Shown piece after piece: positions 36,120 to 41,365 of a stretch of DNA of 64,000 bases. Within the stretch, counting starts at the first letter, position 1; every line of letters starts with the position of its first letter. A program made the position numbers and the translations under genes. This DNA is from a virus: positions 1 through 64,000 of IMG/VR virus record IMGVR_UViG_3300042519_001519; one strand, 5' to 3'. The notes under the pieces were generated by a model. It ran no database searches, was not told where the DNA came from, and saw nothing but the letters and a program-made list of their open reading frames with translations.

Positions 36120-36366
36120 ATTTTTCGCCGATTGGTGTGGACCTTGTAAGATCTACGGACCATCTTTTACTCAAGTGAGAGAAGAATTAGAAAGTGATGA
36201 GATTACTTTCTTAGAAATTAATGTTGAAAATGATCCTGAAAATTTAGCAGGTGAATACGGAGTAAGAGGAATTCCTCATACGGTAGTTGTACAAGAGGGA
36301 GTAGAACCAAAAGCTGCATCCGGAAGACTAGGAGTAGAAGAATTAAAAGAATTTATTTTAAACTAA
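36100..36366 (+). CDS. Thioredoxin
   Basis: An 88-aa thioredoxin, a little shorter than E. coli TrxA (109 aa). The active site ADWCGPCKIYGPSF (Cys-Gly-Pro-Cys) is intact. The cis-Pro loop VRGIPHTVVVQ and the C-terminal helix EELKEFIL are present. It likely reduces the phage ribonucleotide reductase, whose alpha subunit ends in CxxC, as T4 NrdC does. It overlaps the end of the preceding small gene. Confidence 0.92.
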   Translation: MAKQVIKFFADWCGPCKIYGPSFTQVREELESDEITFLEINVENDPENLAGEYGVRGIPHTVVVQEGVEPKAASGRLGVEELKEFILN

Positions 36367-36378
36367 AAACTAAAACAA

Positions 36379-36687
36379 ATGTTACGTAATCCAAACACAA
36401 TACCAGCAGGTGATACAGTTATCGAGGATCCAATCATGGAGCCATTCTTCATTACGCATTCTTCATCAGGAGGATATACAGTTTACGAAAGAGTAAACAG
36501 AGGTAAAGATGATAAAGCATATCTGAGAACTGTATGCTATCCAGCCACATTCAATTATGCATTGAGAGCTGTTTCAAAAGAGCTATTAAGTTTTAATAGT
36601 AACAAGCACTTTAAGACAATAAAGGAATATATTGAAACTTGGGACTCTATTGAGCAAAGTATGAAGACAATGACTACTATCGGATAA
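36379..36687 (+). CDS. Conserved small phage protein
   Basis: A 102-aa protein. The pattern PFFITHSSSGGYTVYERVNR, then YPATFNYALRAVSKELLSF and IKEYIETWDSI resembles small proteins common in phages in which an 'xYTVxE' strand pair precedes an 'xALxxI...L...SLKEYI' helical half. The function of those proteins is unknown to me. It lies between thioredoxin and a small membrane protein in the 35911 transcript. Confidence 0.55.
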   Translation: MLRNPNTIPAGDTVIEDPIMEPFFITHSSSGGYTVYERVNRGKDDKAYLRTVCYPATFNYALRAVSKELLSFNSNKHFKTIKEYIETWDSIEQSMKTMTTIG

Positions 36688-36697
36688 GAAAGAGAAT

Positions 36698-36847
36698 ATG
36701 GTAGAGACATTTAGACATGCGATGGGACTATGTGGAGAGCATTGGCACCCTAATTTATTAAATATTTCTGCATTTTCTGTTGCCTTCGGAGGAAGTATTT
36801 CATATATTAAGTATAAAATAAAATCATTATGGAAGAAGCAGGATTAA
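36698..36847 (+). CDS. Small membrane protein
   Basis: A 49-aa protein starting MVETFRHAMGLCGEHWHPNL, with one hydrophobic helix (LLNISAFSVAFGGSISYI) and a basic end (KYKIKSLWKKQD). It starts 10 nt after the preceding stop. Its 3' part overlaps a promoter (36780-36810) and the first codons of the next gene in another frame. Role unknown. Confidence 0.45.
   Translation: MVETFRHAMGLCGEHWHPNLLNISAFSVAFGGSISYIKYKIKSLWKKQD
36780..36810 (+). promoter_or_regulatory. Predicted promoter TTG-N20-TATATTAA
   Basis: TTG at 36780-36782 and TATATTAA at 36803-36810, preceded by TTCA. A CTTC-GGAG-GAAG hairpin fills the spacer. It would drive 36829 and queC. Confidence 0.6.
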
Positions 36848-37032
36848 TATCGTTATACGATTATTTAGGTTATGCAGCCGGGGGTGAATTAGGTAAACAG
36901 GTAGCTACAGCTGCTGCTAAGTCTAAAGAGAAGATTGGCAAAAGAGCAATCAGCAATACTCGATATAAAGGAGAAGTATTGTTATACCGTAGAGAGTTCT
37001 TACAAGAGTATTTTAAAACTCAACAACTATAG
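36829..37032 (+). CDS. Small hypothetical protein upstream of queC
   Basis: A 67-aa basic protein (GLISLYDYLGYAAGGELGKQ, then SKEKIGKRAISNTRYKG and an aromatic end). There is no signal or membrane segment, although the first half is weakly hydrophobic. It has its own promoter. Its stop codon is the first part of a small hairpin that precedes queC, so the two genes form one unit. Function unknown. Confidence 0.55.
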   Translation: MEEAGLISLYDYLGYAAGGELGKQVATAAAKSKEKIGKRAISNTRYKGEVLLYRREFLQEYFKTQQL

Positions 37033-37061
37033 CGTTTGCCTATACGCTTAAAATACCTGGC
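37031..37061 (+). promoter_or_regulatory. Hairpin-type H-pseudoknot candidate in the queC leader
   Basis: AGCGT (37031-37035) pairs with ACGCT (37044-37048). The loop GCC (37038-37040) can pair with GGC (37059-37061) across an A-rich stretch, the topology of a class I preQ1 riboswitch. However the loop is shorter (8 nt) than in known examples and the consensus is not met. Confidence 0.2.
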
Positions 37062-37080
37062 TTATTTAAAATTATAAATT

Positions 37081-37971
37081 ATGTCTAAAAAACATGTTGT
37101 AGTATCCTTAAGTGGAGGAATGGACTCAAGTACATTATTACTTAGATGTCTAAAAGAGTATGATAGTGTAACAGCTATCTCATTTGACTATGGTCAAAAA
37201 CACAGAGTAGAGCTAGATAGAGCTCAATCATTGGTGAATTATATAAATTCAAACGATTCTATTGAAGCTAATGGAAGTAATTACATATTTTACCCAAAAG
37301 TAAACTATCGCCAAATCAAACTAGACGGATTAGTTGACTTACTAGATTCAGCTTTAGTAACTGGAGGTGAAGATGTACCAGAAGGTCACTATGCAGAAGA
37401 TAATATGAAAGCAACAGTTGTTCCTAACAGAAACAAAATATTTGCTTCTATTACTCAAGCAATAGCTTTATCAGTTGCTCAAAGAACAGGTGAATTTTGT
37501 AGTATTGCTTTAGGTATTCACGCTGGAGATCATGCAATTTATCCTGATTGTAGACAAGAATTCCGTGATGCTGATGATTATGCATTTAGAATAGGAAATT
37601 GGGGAGCTGAAAATGTAGGGTATTTTACACCTTACTTGAAAGGAGATAAATTTACTATCTTACAAGACGGAGAAGTATTATGTGAAGAATTAGGATTAAA
37701 TTTTGATGAAGTTTATAAAAGAACTAACACATCTTATAAACCAATTTGGATACCTGGACCTGAAAGTAACTCAAGAGTAGAAGAAACACTTAGAACTAAA
37801 TTTGGAGAATGGTACTCAGATTATAAATCAGCTTCATCAGTTGAAAGAGTAGAAGCATTTATTAAATTAGGAAGAAAAGATCCAGCTCCTTATGCAGACG
37901 AAACAGGACCAGTAACATGGGAACATGTGGTAGCAGAGGTAACAAAAGTATTAGATAACCATAACAATTAA
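37081..37971 (+). CDS. queC: 7-cyano-7-deazaguanine synthase (QueC-like), zinc site lost
   Basis: A 296-aa enzyme for ATP-dependent conversion of 7-carboxy-7-deazaguanine to preQ0. It has the N-type PP-loop SLSGGMDSSTLL, SFDYGQKHRVELDRAQ, VPNRNKIFASI and IALGIHAGDHAIYPDCR, all QueC hallmarks. Bacterial QueC (~225 aa) then has four zinc Cys (SCY...CGxCxxC). Here this region reads TNTSYKPIWIPGPESNSRVE, with every Cys replaced. A longer C-terminal tail is present. It should act with FolE, QueD, QueE and QueF encoded at 57-64 kb to make a modified guanine for phage DNA. Confidence 0.85.
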   Translation: MSKKHVVVSLSGGMDSSTLLLRCLKEYDSVTAISFDYGQKHRVELDRAQSLVNYINSNDSIEANGSNYIFYPKVNYRQIKLDGLVDLLDSALVTGGEDVPEGHYAEDNMKATVVPNRNKIFASITQAIALSVAQRTGEFCSIALGIHAGDHAIYPDCRQEFRDADDYAFRIGNWGAENVGYFTPYLKGDKFTILQDGEVLCEELGLNFDEVYKRTNTSYKPIWIPGPESNSRVEETLRTKFGEWYSDYKSASSVERVEAFIKLGRKDPAPYADETGPVTWEHVVAEVTKVLDNHNN

Positions 37972-37975
37972 GATT

Positions 37976-38446
37976 ATGAACGAAACAAACAGCAACTGGC
38001 TGACAAACAATCCTTGTAATATAACTACAACAGGAATAACAACAGGAACATCCACTATAAACGGATACTCAGGAACAACAATATCCGGAAATTCTACAAC
38101 ACATATAAACGGAACAGTAGGAATGGGATGTATTAATCCTTCAGAAAAACTTACAATATCGGGAACAAACTTTAACCAAGGATTAACCCTACAAGGAAAT
38201 TCAACAATTAATTATTCAACAAATCAAATTCAAAATAACATGGCACCAAGACAAGTACAAGTAGCAGTATTCACAATCACAAGAGATGTAGATACAAATG
38301 AAATCAATTCAACAACATTTGTAAAAGAATTATGGGTTGAGCAAAAAAACGGAACATCAATCGATTTAATTGTTGCAAAAAAATTAGATAAAGATTTTGA
38401 TCCTGAATTTACAATTATTAAAGTACTTTCAACAGTATCTTTTTAA
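37976..38446 (+). CDS. Thr/Asn/Gly-rich fibre-like protein
   Basis: A 156-aa protein. The first half is a Thr/Ser/Gly/Asn-rich beta-repeat (TTGITTGTSTINGYSGTTIS) with GMGCINPSEKLTISGTNFNQ, which resembles the repeating units of long tail fibres and fibre-like surface proteins of Flavobacteria (V/MGxxxPSEKLxxxG). The second half (PRQVQVAVFTITRDVDTNEI onward) is a compact beta domain. It has no signal peptide and no S74 domain. It might be an accessory fibre piece, oddly placed next to queC. Confidence 0.5.
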   Translation: MNETNSNWLTNNPCNITTTGITTGTSTINGYSGTTISGNSTTHINGTVGMGCINPSEKLTISGTNFNQGLTLQGNSTINYSTNQIQNNMAPRQVQVAVFTITRDVDTNEINSTTFVKELWVEQKNGTSIDLIVAKKLDKDFDPEFTIIKVLSTVSF

Positions 38447-38454
38447 TAAAAAAG

Positions 38455-38485
38455 TTGCTCAATTGAATTAAAGTTCGTATCTTTA
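38455..38485 (+). promoter_or_regulatory. Predicted promoter TTG-N20-TATCTTTA for the lipoprotein gene
   Basis: TTG at 38455-38457 and TATCTTTA at 38478-38485, preceded by TTCG. Expected start about 25 nt before the ATG at 38515. Confidence 0.65.
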
Positions 38486-38514
38486 AGTATTATTAATAAC
38501 AAAAGAAAGTAAAA

Positions 38515-38715
38515 ATGAAAAAAGTATTTTTAGTATTAGCATTAGTATCAGCAGTATTAGTGTCTTGTAAAAAAGTAGAAGCACCTGCAAGATTAACAAC
38601 AGTAGACTCAACAGCAGTAGTAGTTGATTCAGCATCAGTTGATACAACAGAAGAAGGTGCAATCATTGAAACTGAAAAAGTTCAGGATTCAATCGACGCT
38701 GCAACCACAAAGTAA
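38515..38715 (+). CDS. Small lipoprotein
   Basis: A 66-aa protein. The first 20 residues form a lipoprotein signal (FLVLALVSAVLVSC, lipobox Cys at 18). The mature part, ~48 residues, is Thr/Val/Asp/Glu-rich and probably unstructured. It would be acylated and anchored in the host envelope, with export fate set by host rules. It has its own host-type promoter, which suggests early or steady expression. By analogy with phage lipoproteins such as T5 Llp, superinfection exclusion is possible, but only as inference. Confidence 0.7.
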   Translation: MKKVFLVLALVSAVLVSCKKVEAPARLTTVDSTAVVVDSASVDTTEEGAIIETEKVQDSIDAATTK

Positions 38716-38927
38716 AACACACCCCAGTAGATAGGTCCGCCAAGAAAGTCTTTAAACAACGTGGGAACTGCGGCTCTCCCAATGTGGCTGGAATGTTTTA
38801 AAATTACCAATGCTCGCTGTTAATTGAGAAGTAGAGTGTATTAATTTCCGAACAAGGGTTTATAGTAGGAAGGCGTCACTTATTGCACTCAATCAGAAAC
38901 CCTGAAAGACCAAGGTTGGTAAAAAAA
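38716..38927 (+). ncRNA. Structured non-coding region with H-type pseudoknot
   Basis: Over 200 nt without a gene after the lipoprotein. Stems seen by eye: TGGGA/TCCCA (38762-66 / 38777-81). Two interleaved stems form a pseudoknot: GAGTGTA/TGCACTC (38834-40 / 38884-90, one wobble) and AGGGTTT/AAACCCT (38855-61 / 38897-903). It runs directly into the tRNA-like element at 38928. No open frame of note. Probably a structured RNA processed from the lipoprotein transcript. Confidence 0.4.
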
Positions 38928-39014
38928 GAATCGGTTAGTGTCAACGGGAAAGTTCCTGCTAGGGTTAACATGGACGATAAGTCTGGATGAGGGTTCGAAT
39001 CCCTCACCGATTCC
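38928..39014 (+). ncRNA. tRNA-like element with normal T arm but no normal anticodon arm
   Basis: GAATCGGT (38928-35) pairs with ACCGATTC (39006-13), an 8-bp acceptor-like stem. The T arm GAGGG-TTCGAAT-CCCTC is perfect and ends directly against it. The ~53 nt between cannot be folded by eye into a normal D arm plus a 5-bp/7-nt anticodon arm (possible pieces: TAGTG/TGCTA, GGAC/GTCT). It is not an ordinary tRNA; a degenerate tRNA or a tRNA-like end of the upstream structured RNA. Confidence 0.4.
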
Positions 39015-39024
39015 AAATTTTAAG

Positions 39025-39038
39025 ATTACCGTTCTTTG
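39025..39038. repeat. Left arm of a perfect 14-bp inverted repeat
   Basis: ATTACCGTTCTTTG at 39025-39038 is the exact reverse complement of CAAAGAACGGTAAT at 39373-39386. The two arms bracket the gene at 39057. Confidence 0.8.
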
Positions 39039-39056
39039 AATTTAAAAAACAAAACT

Positions 39057-39365
39057 ATGGAACAAATTTTAGCATTTGTTTTAGGTGTTAGTATAGCTCT
39101 TCTTGTATGGGGAGTTGTGGTAGCGTTTAAGACAGTAAAGAAAGTAAAGCAGATTGAACAAAAGATTGCAGGACATCAAGAGTGGATTCAAAGAAACGAT
39201 GAGATGGTGAATCGTAGAATAGATCAAGAAGTTGATCGAACAAATAATGTCTTCAATGACTGTATCAGACATACAGATTCAAGAGTAGATAAATTAGAAC
39301 AAAAACTTACATCAATTGACAGAAACGGATGTGAGCCAGTTAAAGACAAGTTATTAAAAGGATAA
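39057..39365 (+). CDS. Membrane-anchored coiled-coil protein
   Basis: A 102-aa protein. The ATG at 39057 is preferred over an upstream TTG because it leads directly into the N-terminal membrane helix (MEQILAFVLGVSIALLVWGV). The rest is charged helix with heptads (VKKVKQIEQKIAGHQEWIQR onward) and one late Cys. It could be a spanin-like or membrane scaffold protein; no partner is clear. The gene is flanked by a perfect 14-bp inverted repeat. Confidence 0.6.
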   Translation: MEQILAFVLGVSIALLVWGVVVAFKTVKKVKQIEQKIAGHQEWIQRNDEMVNRRIDQEVDRTNNVFNDCIRHTDSRVDKLEQKLTSIDRNGCEPVKDKLLKG

Positions 39366-39372
39366 ATTAACC

Positions 39373-39386
39373 CAAAGAACGGTAAT
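39373..39386. repeat. Right arm of the 14-bp inverted repeat
   Basis: CAAAGAACGGTAAT, complementary to 39025-39038. It ends just before the proposed ATT start codon of the SGNH-like gene at 39388. Confidence 0.8.
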
Positions 39387-39387
39387 T

Positions 39388-39879
39388 ATTAAAAAACTAT
39401 TATACATAATATATTTCATCCCATTACTATGCTATTCTCAGAATATCATAATAGGAGACTCACAAACACCTTACATTGATAAAAATTCAAATAAGGTAGA
39501 AAAAGTAAGCTCTTTATGGAAGGGAGGGATAGGAGTTGATAAATTGACCTCAATGGTTTCAAATTATAAAACATCTCCTAAAGTAAAAAATATAATTTTA
39601 TGTATAGGAACAAATAACAATTTCCGAACAGGAAATATTAAAGAATTATTCAAAGCAGTAAAGAAAACTTTTCCAAATGCTACCATTTATGTAATAAAAG
39701 GATCATGGGGTTGGGGAGGAAACAAAAGAATAACAGAAGAAAAAGTAAATAATTATTACAAACAATACGAAAAAGAAGGAGGAATCATAATAAATCCAGC
39801 AATAGGAAGAAATGAACCTCACCAGAATTTAACAGTTTATAAAACAATAGGACAACAATTGGATAATATTTTAAAATAA
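39388..39879 (+). CDS. Secreted SGNH/GDSL-hydrolase-like protein, apparent ATT start
   Basis: The frame is open far upstream of its first ATG (39553). Read from ATT at 39388 it gives (M)KKLLYIIYFIPLLCYSQ, a textbook signal peptide, followed at once by NIIIGDSQTPYID (SGNH block I, catalytic Ser). Later come NIILCIGTNN (block III Asn) and NEPHQNLTVYKTIG (candidate catalytic His). The total is 163 aa. Neither ATG nor GTG exists near the signal peptide; TTG at 39544 would delete the catalytic Ser. It is probably a periplasmic esterase or lipase-type enzyme, perhaps deacetylating surface glycans (inference). Confidence 0.6.
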   Translation: MKKLLYIIYFIPLLCYSQNIIIGDSQTPYIDKNSNKVEKVSSLWKGGIGVDKLTSMVSNYKTSPKVKNIILCIGTNNNFRTGNIKELFKAVKKTFPNATIYVIKGSWGWGGNKRITEEKVNNYYKQYEKEGGIIINPAIGRNEPHQNLTVYKTIGQQLDNILK

Positions 39880-39891
39880 TTTATTTAATAG

Positions 39892-39922
39892 TTGGTTTGG
39901 AAAGGAAAAGTTCATATATTTA
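39892..39922 (+). promoter_or_regulatory. Predicted promoter TTG-N20-TATATTTA
   Basis: TTG at 39892-39894 and TATATTTA at 39915-39922, preceded by TTCA. It drives the small gene at 39941; a terminator follows at 40115. Confidence 0.6.
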
Positions 39923-39940
39923 TATATAGAAACAAATAAA

Positions 39941-40081
39941 ATGAAAGCACAACAAAACATACATCAACTTAATCTTACAGCGCAGAGAGCCATTAGTATA
40001 TGGTCGGATTCGTTATGTGGAGATGTGATTGTAGGCTTTACGTATAATAACGAACCGAAAAAAGGCAAGACCGGGGTATGA
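39941..40081 (+). CDS. Small hypothetical protein between promoter and terminator
   Basis: A 46-aa protein beginning MKAQQNIHQLNLTAQRAISI and ending NNEPKKGKTGV. It has its own promoter (39892) about 14 nt upstream of its leader and its own terminator (40115), so it forms a single-gene unit just before the tRNA array. No family recognised. Isolated small genes with host-type promoters are often early host-takeover factors, which is only a suggestion here. Confidence 0.5.
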   Translation: MKAQQNIHQLNLTAQRAISIWSDSLCGDVIVGFTYNNEPKKGKTGV

Positions 40082-40114
40082 TATAATTAACTTATACATA
40101 TAAATTCTAATAAG

Positions 40115-40149
40115 AACCCGGATCAAATAAAAAAGATTCGGGTTTTTTA
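40115..40149 (+). terminator. Strong rho-independent terminator before the tRNA array
   Basis: AACCCGGATC (40115-24) pairs with GATTCGGGTT (40135-44), ten pairs with one wobble, followed by TTTT. Confidence 0.85.
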
Positions 40150-40160
40150 TTTAAAAAAAG

Positions 40161-40191
40161 TTGCTAGAAAGAATTAAAGATCGTATCTTTA
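40161..40191 (+). promoter_or_regulatory. Predicted promoter TTG-N20-TATCTTTA of the tRNA array
   Basis: TTG at 40161-40163 and TATCTTTA at 40184-40191, preceded by ATCG. The expected start is ~45 nt before the first tRNA. No other promoter of this type is seen until 43297. Confidence 0.65.
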
Positions 40192-40241
40192 GGTATATAA
40201 ATAAAGAATAAGAGTTCATTGACATATTGGATAAAGCATAA

Positions 40242-40325
40242 GGAAGGCGGCCGAATGGACGAGGAGCTTGTCTTGAAAACAAGTAGCGGGTAACACCGTT
40301 GTGGGTTCGATTCCCATGTCTTCCT
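40242..40325 (+). tRNA. tRNA-Ser(UGA)
   Basis: Acceptor GGAAGGC/GTCTTCC, anticodon loop CTTGAAA on stem CTTGT/ACAAG, long variable arm (class II), T loop TTCGATT. Confidence 0.92.
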
Positions 40326-40331
40326 CAATAT

Positions 40332-40403
40332 TGGCTTATAGTGTAACGGTTAGCACAAAACACTTTGACTGTTTTAGTCTAGGTTCGAATCCTAGTAAGC
40401 CAA
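40332..40403 (+). tRNA. tRNA-Gln(UUG)
   Basis: Acceptor TGGCTTA/TAAGCCA, anticodon loop CTTTGAC on AAACA/TGTTT, T arm CTAGG-TTCGAAT-CCTAG. Confidence 0.93.
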
Positions 40404-40412
40404 CAATAATTT

Positions 40413-40488
40413 CGGGTAGTAGAGGAGTCTGGTTTATCTCGCTGGCCTTGGACGCTAGAGCACGCAGGTTCGAATCCTGCTTACCCGA
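40413..40488 (+). tRNA. tRNA-Pro(UGG)
   Basis: Acceptor CGGGTAG/TTACCCG, anticodon loop CTTGGAC on CTGGC/GCTAG, T arm GCAGG-TTCGAAT-CCTGC. Confidence 0.92.
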
Positions 40489-40494
40489 CGAATT

Positions 40495-40566
40495 GCCCCT
40501 ATAACTTAACGGCTAAAGTACTATACTTTTAATATAGGAATCCAAGTTCGATTCTTGGTGGGGGTA
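40495..40566 (+). tRNA. tRNA-Lys(UUU)
   Basis: Acceptor GCCCCTA/TGGGGGT, anticodon loop CTTTTAA on CTATA/TATAG, T loop TTCGATT. Confidence 0.93.
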
Positions 40567-40571
40567 CAAAA

Positions 40572-40664
40572 GCTACATACACAACCTTACAATCTCTCAG
40601 TTAAAAGCTGTTGTAAGATCAAGTAATAAGCCAATATGCTTGTTAGTTGTGATCAGGTGTAGCA
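40572..40664 (+). ncRNA. Non-tRNA structured element inside the array
   Basis: GCTACAT (40572-78) pairs with GTGTAGC (40657-63), followed by A and C as in the true tRNAs. Inside are CACAAC/GTTGTG (40580-85 / 40646-51), CTTACAA/TTGTAAG (40586-92 / 40611-17) and AAGC/GCTT. There is no TTCRA T loop and no 5-bp/7-nt anticodon arm. Tightly structured RNA of unknown role. Confidence 0.45.
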
Positions 40665-40667
40665 CCA

Positions 40668-40738
40668 GCCTCGTTGGCGTAATGGGAGCGTATTTCTTTT
40701 ACATGGAAATGGCAGTAGTTCGATTCTACTACGAGGTA
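40668..40738 (+). tRNA. tRNA-Val(UAC)
   Basis: Acceptor GCCTCGT/ACGAGGT, anticodon loop TTTACAT on TTTCT/GGAAA, T arm AGTAG-TTCGATT-CTACT. Confidence 0.88.
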
Positions 40739-40750
40739 CAAAATTCTGGG

Positions 40751-40832
40751 TAGCAAGTAAAATACCGGCAAGTATTTTCAAGTCTATATGGAGTCTATTA
40801 TGAGTTATTAATTTGCCGATGAAAGCTTGTTA
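40751..40832 (+). ncRNA. Pseudoknotted RNA element inside the array
   Basis: TAGCAAG (40751-57) closes with CTTGTTA (40826-32). A perfect hairpin AAAATAC/GTATTTT (40759-65 / 4072-78 of the same hundred, i.e. 40772-78) has loop CGGCAA (40766-71), fully complementary to TTGCCG (40813-18). Nested plus loop-to-downstream pairing makes a pseudoknot. Confidence 0.45.
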
Positions 40833-40837
40833 TAGTT

Positions 40838-40909
40838 TCGTTCTTGGTAGATTGGTGACTACGCTGCCCGCGGAGGGTGGAGAAGCAGGTTCGATTCCTG
40901 TAGAATGAT
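40838..40909 (+). tRNA. tRNA with abnormal anticodon loop, isotype unclear
   Basis: Acceptor TCGTTCT/AGAATGA, D arm GTAG/CTAC and T arm GCAGG-TTCGATT-CCTGT are normal. The anticodon arm CTGCC-CGCGGAG-GGTGG has wobble pairs and lacks the invariant U33; read rigidly the anticodon is CGG, but a 6-bp stem with a 5-nt loop is equally possible. Possibly decayed or repurposed. Confidence 0.55.
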
Positions 40910-40915
40910 CAAATT

Positions 40916-40996
40916 GGGATGCTTCAGTCACTGGTGTGATAAGCGGTCTGTAAAATCGTTCTGTAAGAAGGTGTGGTTCGATTCCACAGTGTCCCA
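40916..40996 (+). tRNA. tRNA-Tyr(GUA)
   Basis: Acceptor GGGATGC/GTGTCCC (two wobbles), anticodon loop CTGTAAA, class II variable arm, T arm TGTGG-TTCGATT-CCACA. Confidence 0.9.
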
Positions 40997-41015
40997 CAAA
41001 TATGGAATAACATCG

Positions 41016-41053
41016 CTCCCGTAATGCCATGGCTTGTATACGAGTGACGGGAG
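41016..41053 (+). other. Spacer hairpin between tRNA-Tyr and tRNA-Phe
   Basis: CTCCCGT (41016-22) pairs with ACGGGAG (41047-53), seven perfect pairs round a 24-nt loop. Confidence 0.5.
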
Positions 41054-41058
41054 ACAAT

Positions 41059-41131
41059 GGACCTTTGGTATAGCTGGTGCGTACGCTAGTCTGAAGAACT
41101 AGAGGAGTAGGTTCGATTCCTACAGGGTCCA
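41059..41131 (+). tRNA. tRNA-Phe(GAA)
   Basis: Acceptor GGACCTT/AGGGTCC, anticodon loop CTGAAGA on CTAGT/ACTAG, T arm GTAGG-TTCGATT-CCTAC. Confidence 0.93.
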
Positions 41132-41132
41132 C

Positions 41133-41170
41133 GAAGTAGAGAGGTATGGGTTCGAGTCCCATCCGGGCCG
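41133..41170 (+). pseudogene. 3' half of a tRNA (remnant)
   Basis: T arm ATGGG-TTCGAGT-CCCAT and acceptor strand CCGGGCC (41163-69) with no matching 5' half upstream. The stretch GAAG..AGAGAGG resembles the anticodon-to-T-arm part of the neighbouring tRNA-Phe. Confidence 0.5.
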
Positions 41171-41175
41171 TTAGC

Positions 41176-41208
41176 GGCGCGGTAGTATAACGGTAGTAAC
41201 GCTTTCTT
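41176..41208 (+). pseudogene. 5' half of a tRNA (remnant)
   Basis: GGCGCGG (41176-82), TA, a D arm with GG in its loop (GTATAACGGTAGTA), then GCTTTCTTGG running into tRNA-Asn. Its acceptor strand would pair 6/7 with the 3' half located just upstream (41163-69). Confidence 0.45.
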
Positions 41209-41280
41209 GGGTTTGTCGTATAACGGCTATTACGGATGACTGTTAATCATCTTATGAAGGTTCGATTCCTTCCAGGCCCG
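41209..41280 (+). tRNA. tRNA-Asn(GUU)
   Basis: Acceptor GGGTTTG/CAGGCCC, anticodon loop CTGTTAA on GATGA/TCATC, T arm GAAGG-TTCGATT-CCTTC. Confidence 0.93.
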
Positions 41281-41286
41281 CAAAAT

Positions 41287-41360
41287 AGGTAATTAGCTCA
41301 ATTGGTTAGAGCACTCGCCTGATACGTGAGAGGTTATAGGTTCGATTCCTATATTACCTA
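41287..41360 (+). tRNA. tRNA-Ile(GAU)
   Basis: Acceptor AGGTAAT/ATTACCT, anticodon loop CTGATAC on CTCGC/GTGAG, T arm ATAGG-TTCGATT-CCTAT. Confidence 0.93.
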
Positions 41361-41365
41361 CAAAG

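Noticed and set aside
36100-36366. Glutaredoxin rather than thioredoxin
   Set aside because: The active site is WCGPC and the cis-Pro loop is GIPH, both thioredoxin-type.
38716-39014. tmRNA or permuted tmRNA
   Set aside because: The 5' acceptor strand (38928) lies only ~50 nt before the T arm, no tag frame is seen, and strand order is not permuted.
41133-41208. Functional circularly permuted tRNA gene
   Set aside because: Kept only as a possibility: the acceptor strands match 6/7, but the anticodon stem needs an 8-nt variable loop and the 3' half resembles a copy of neighbouring tRNA-Phe.
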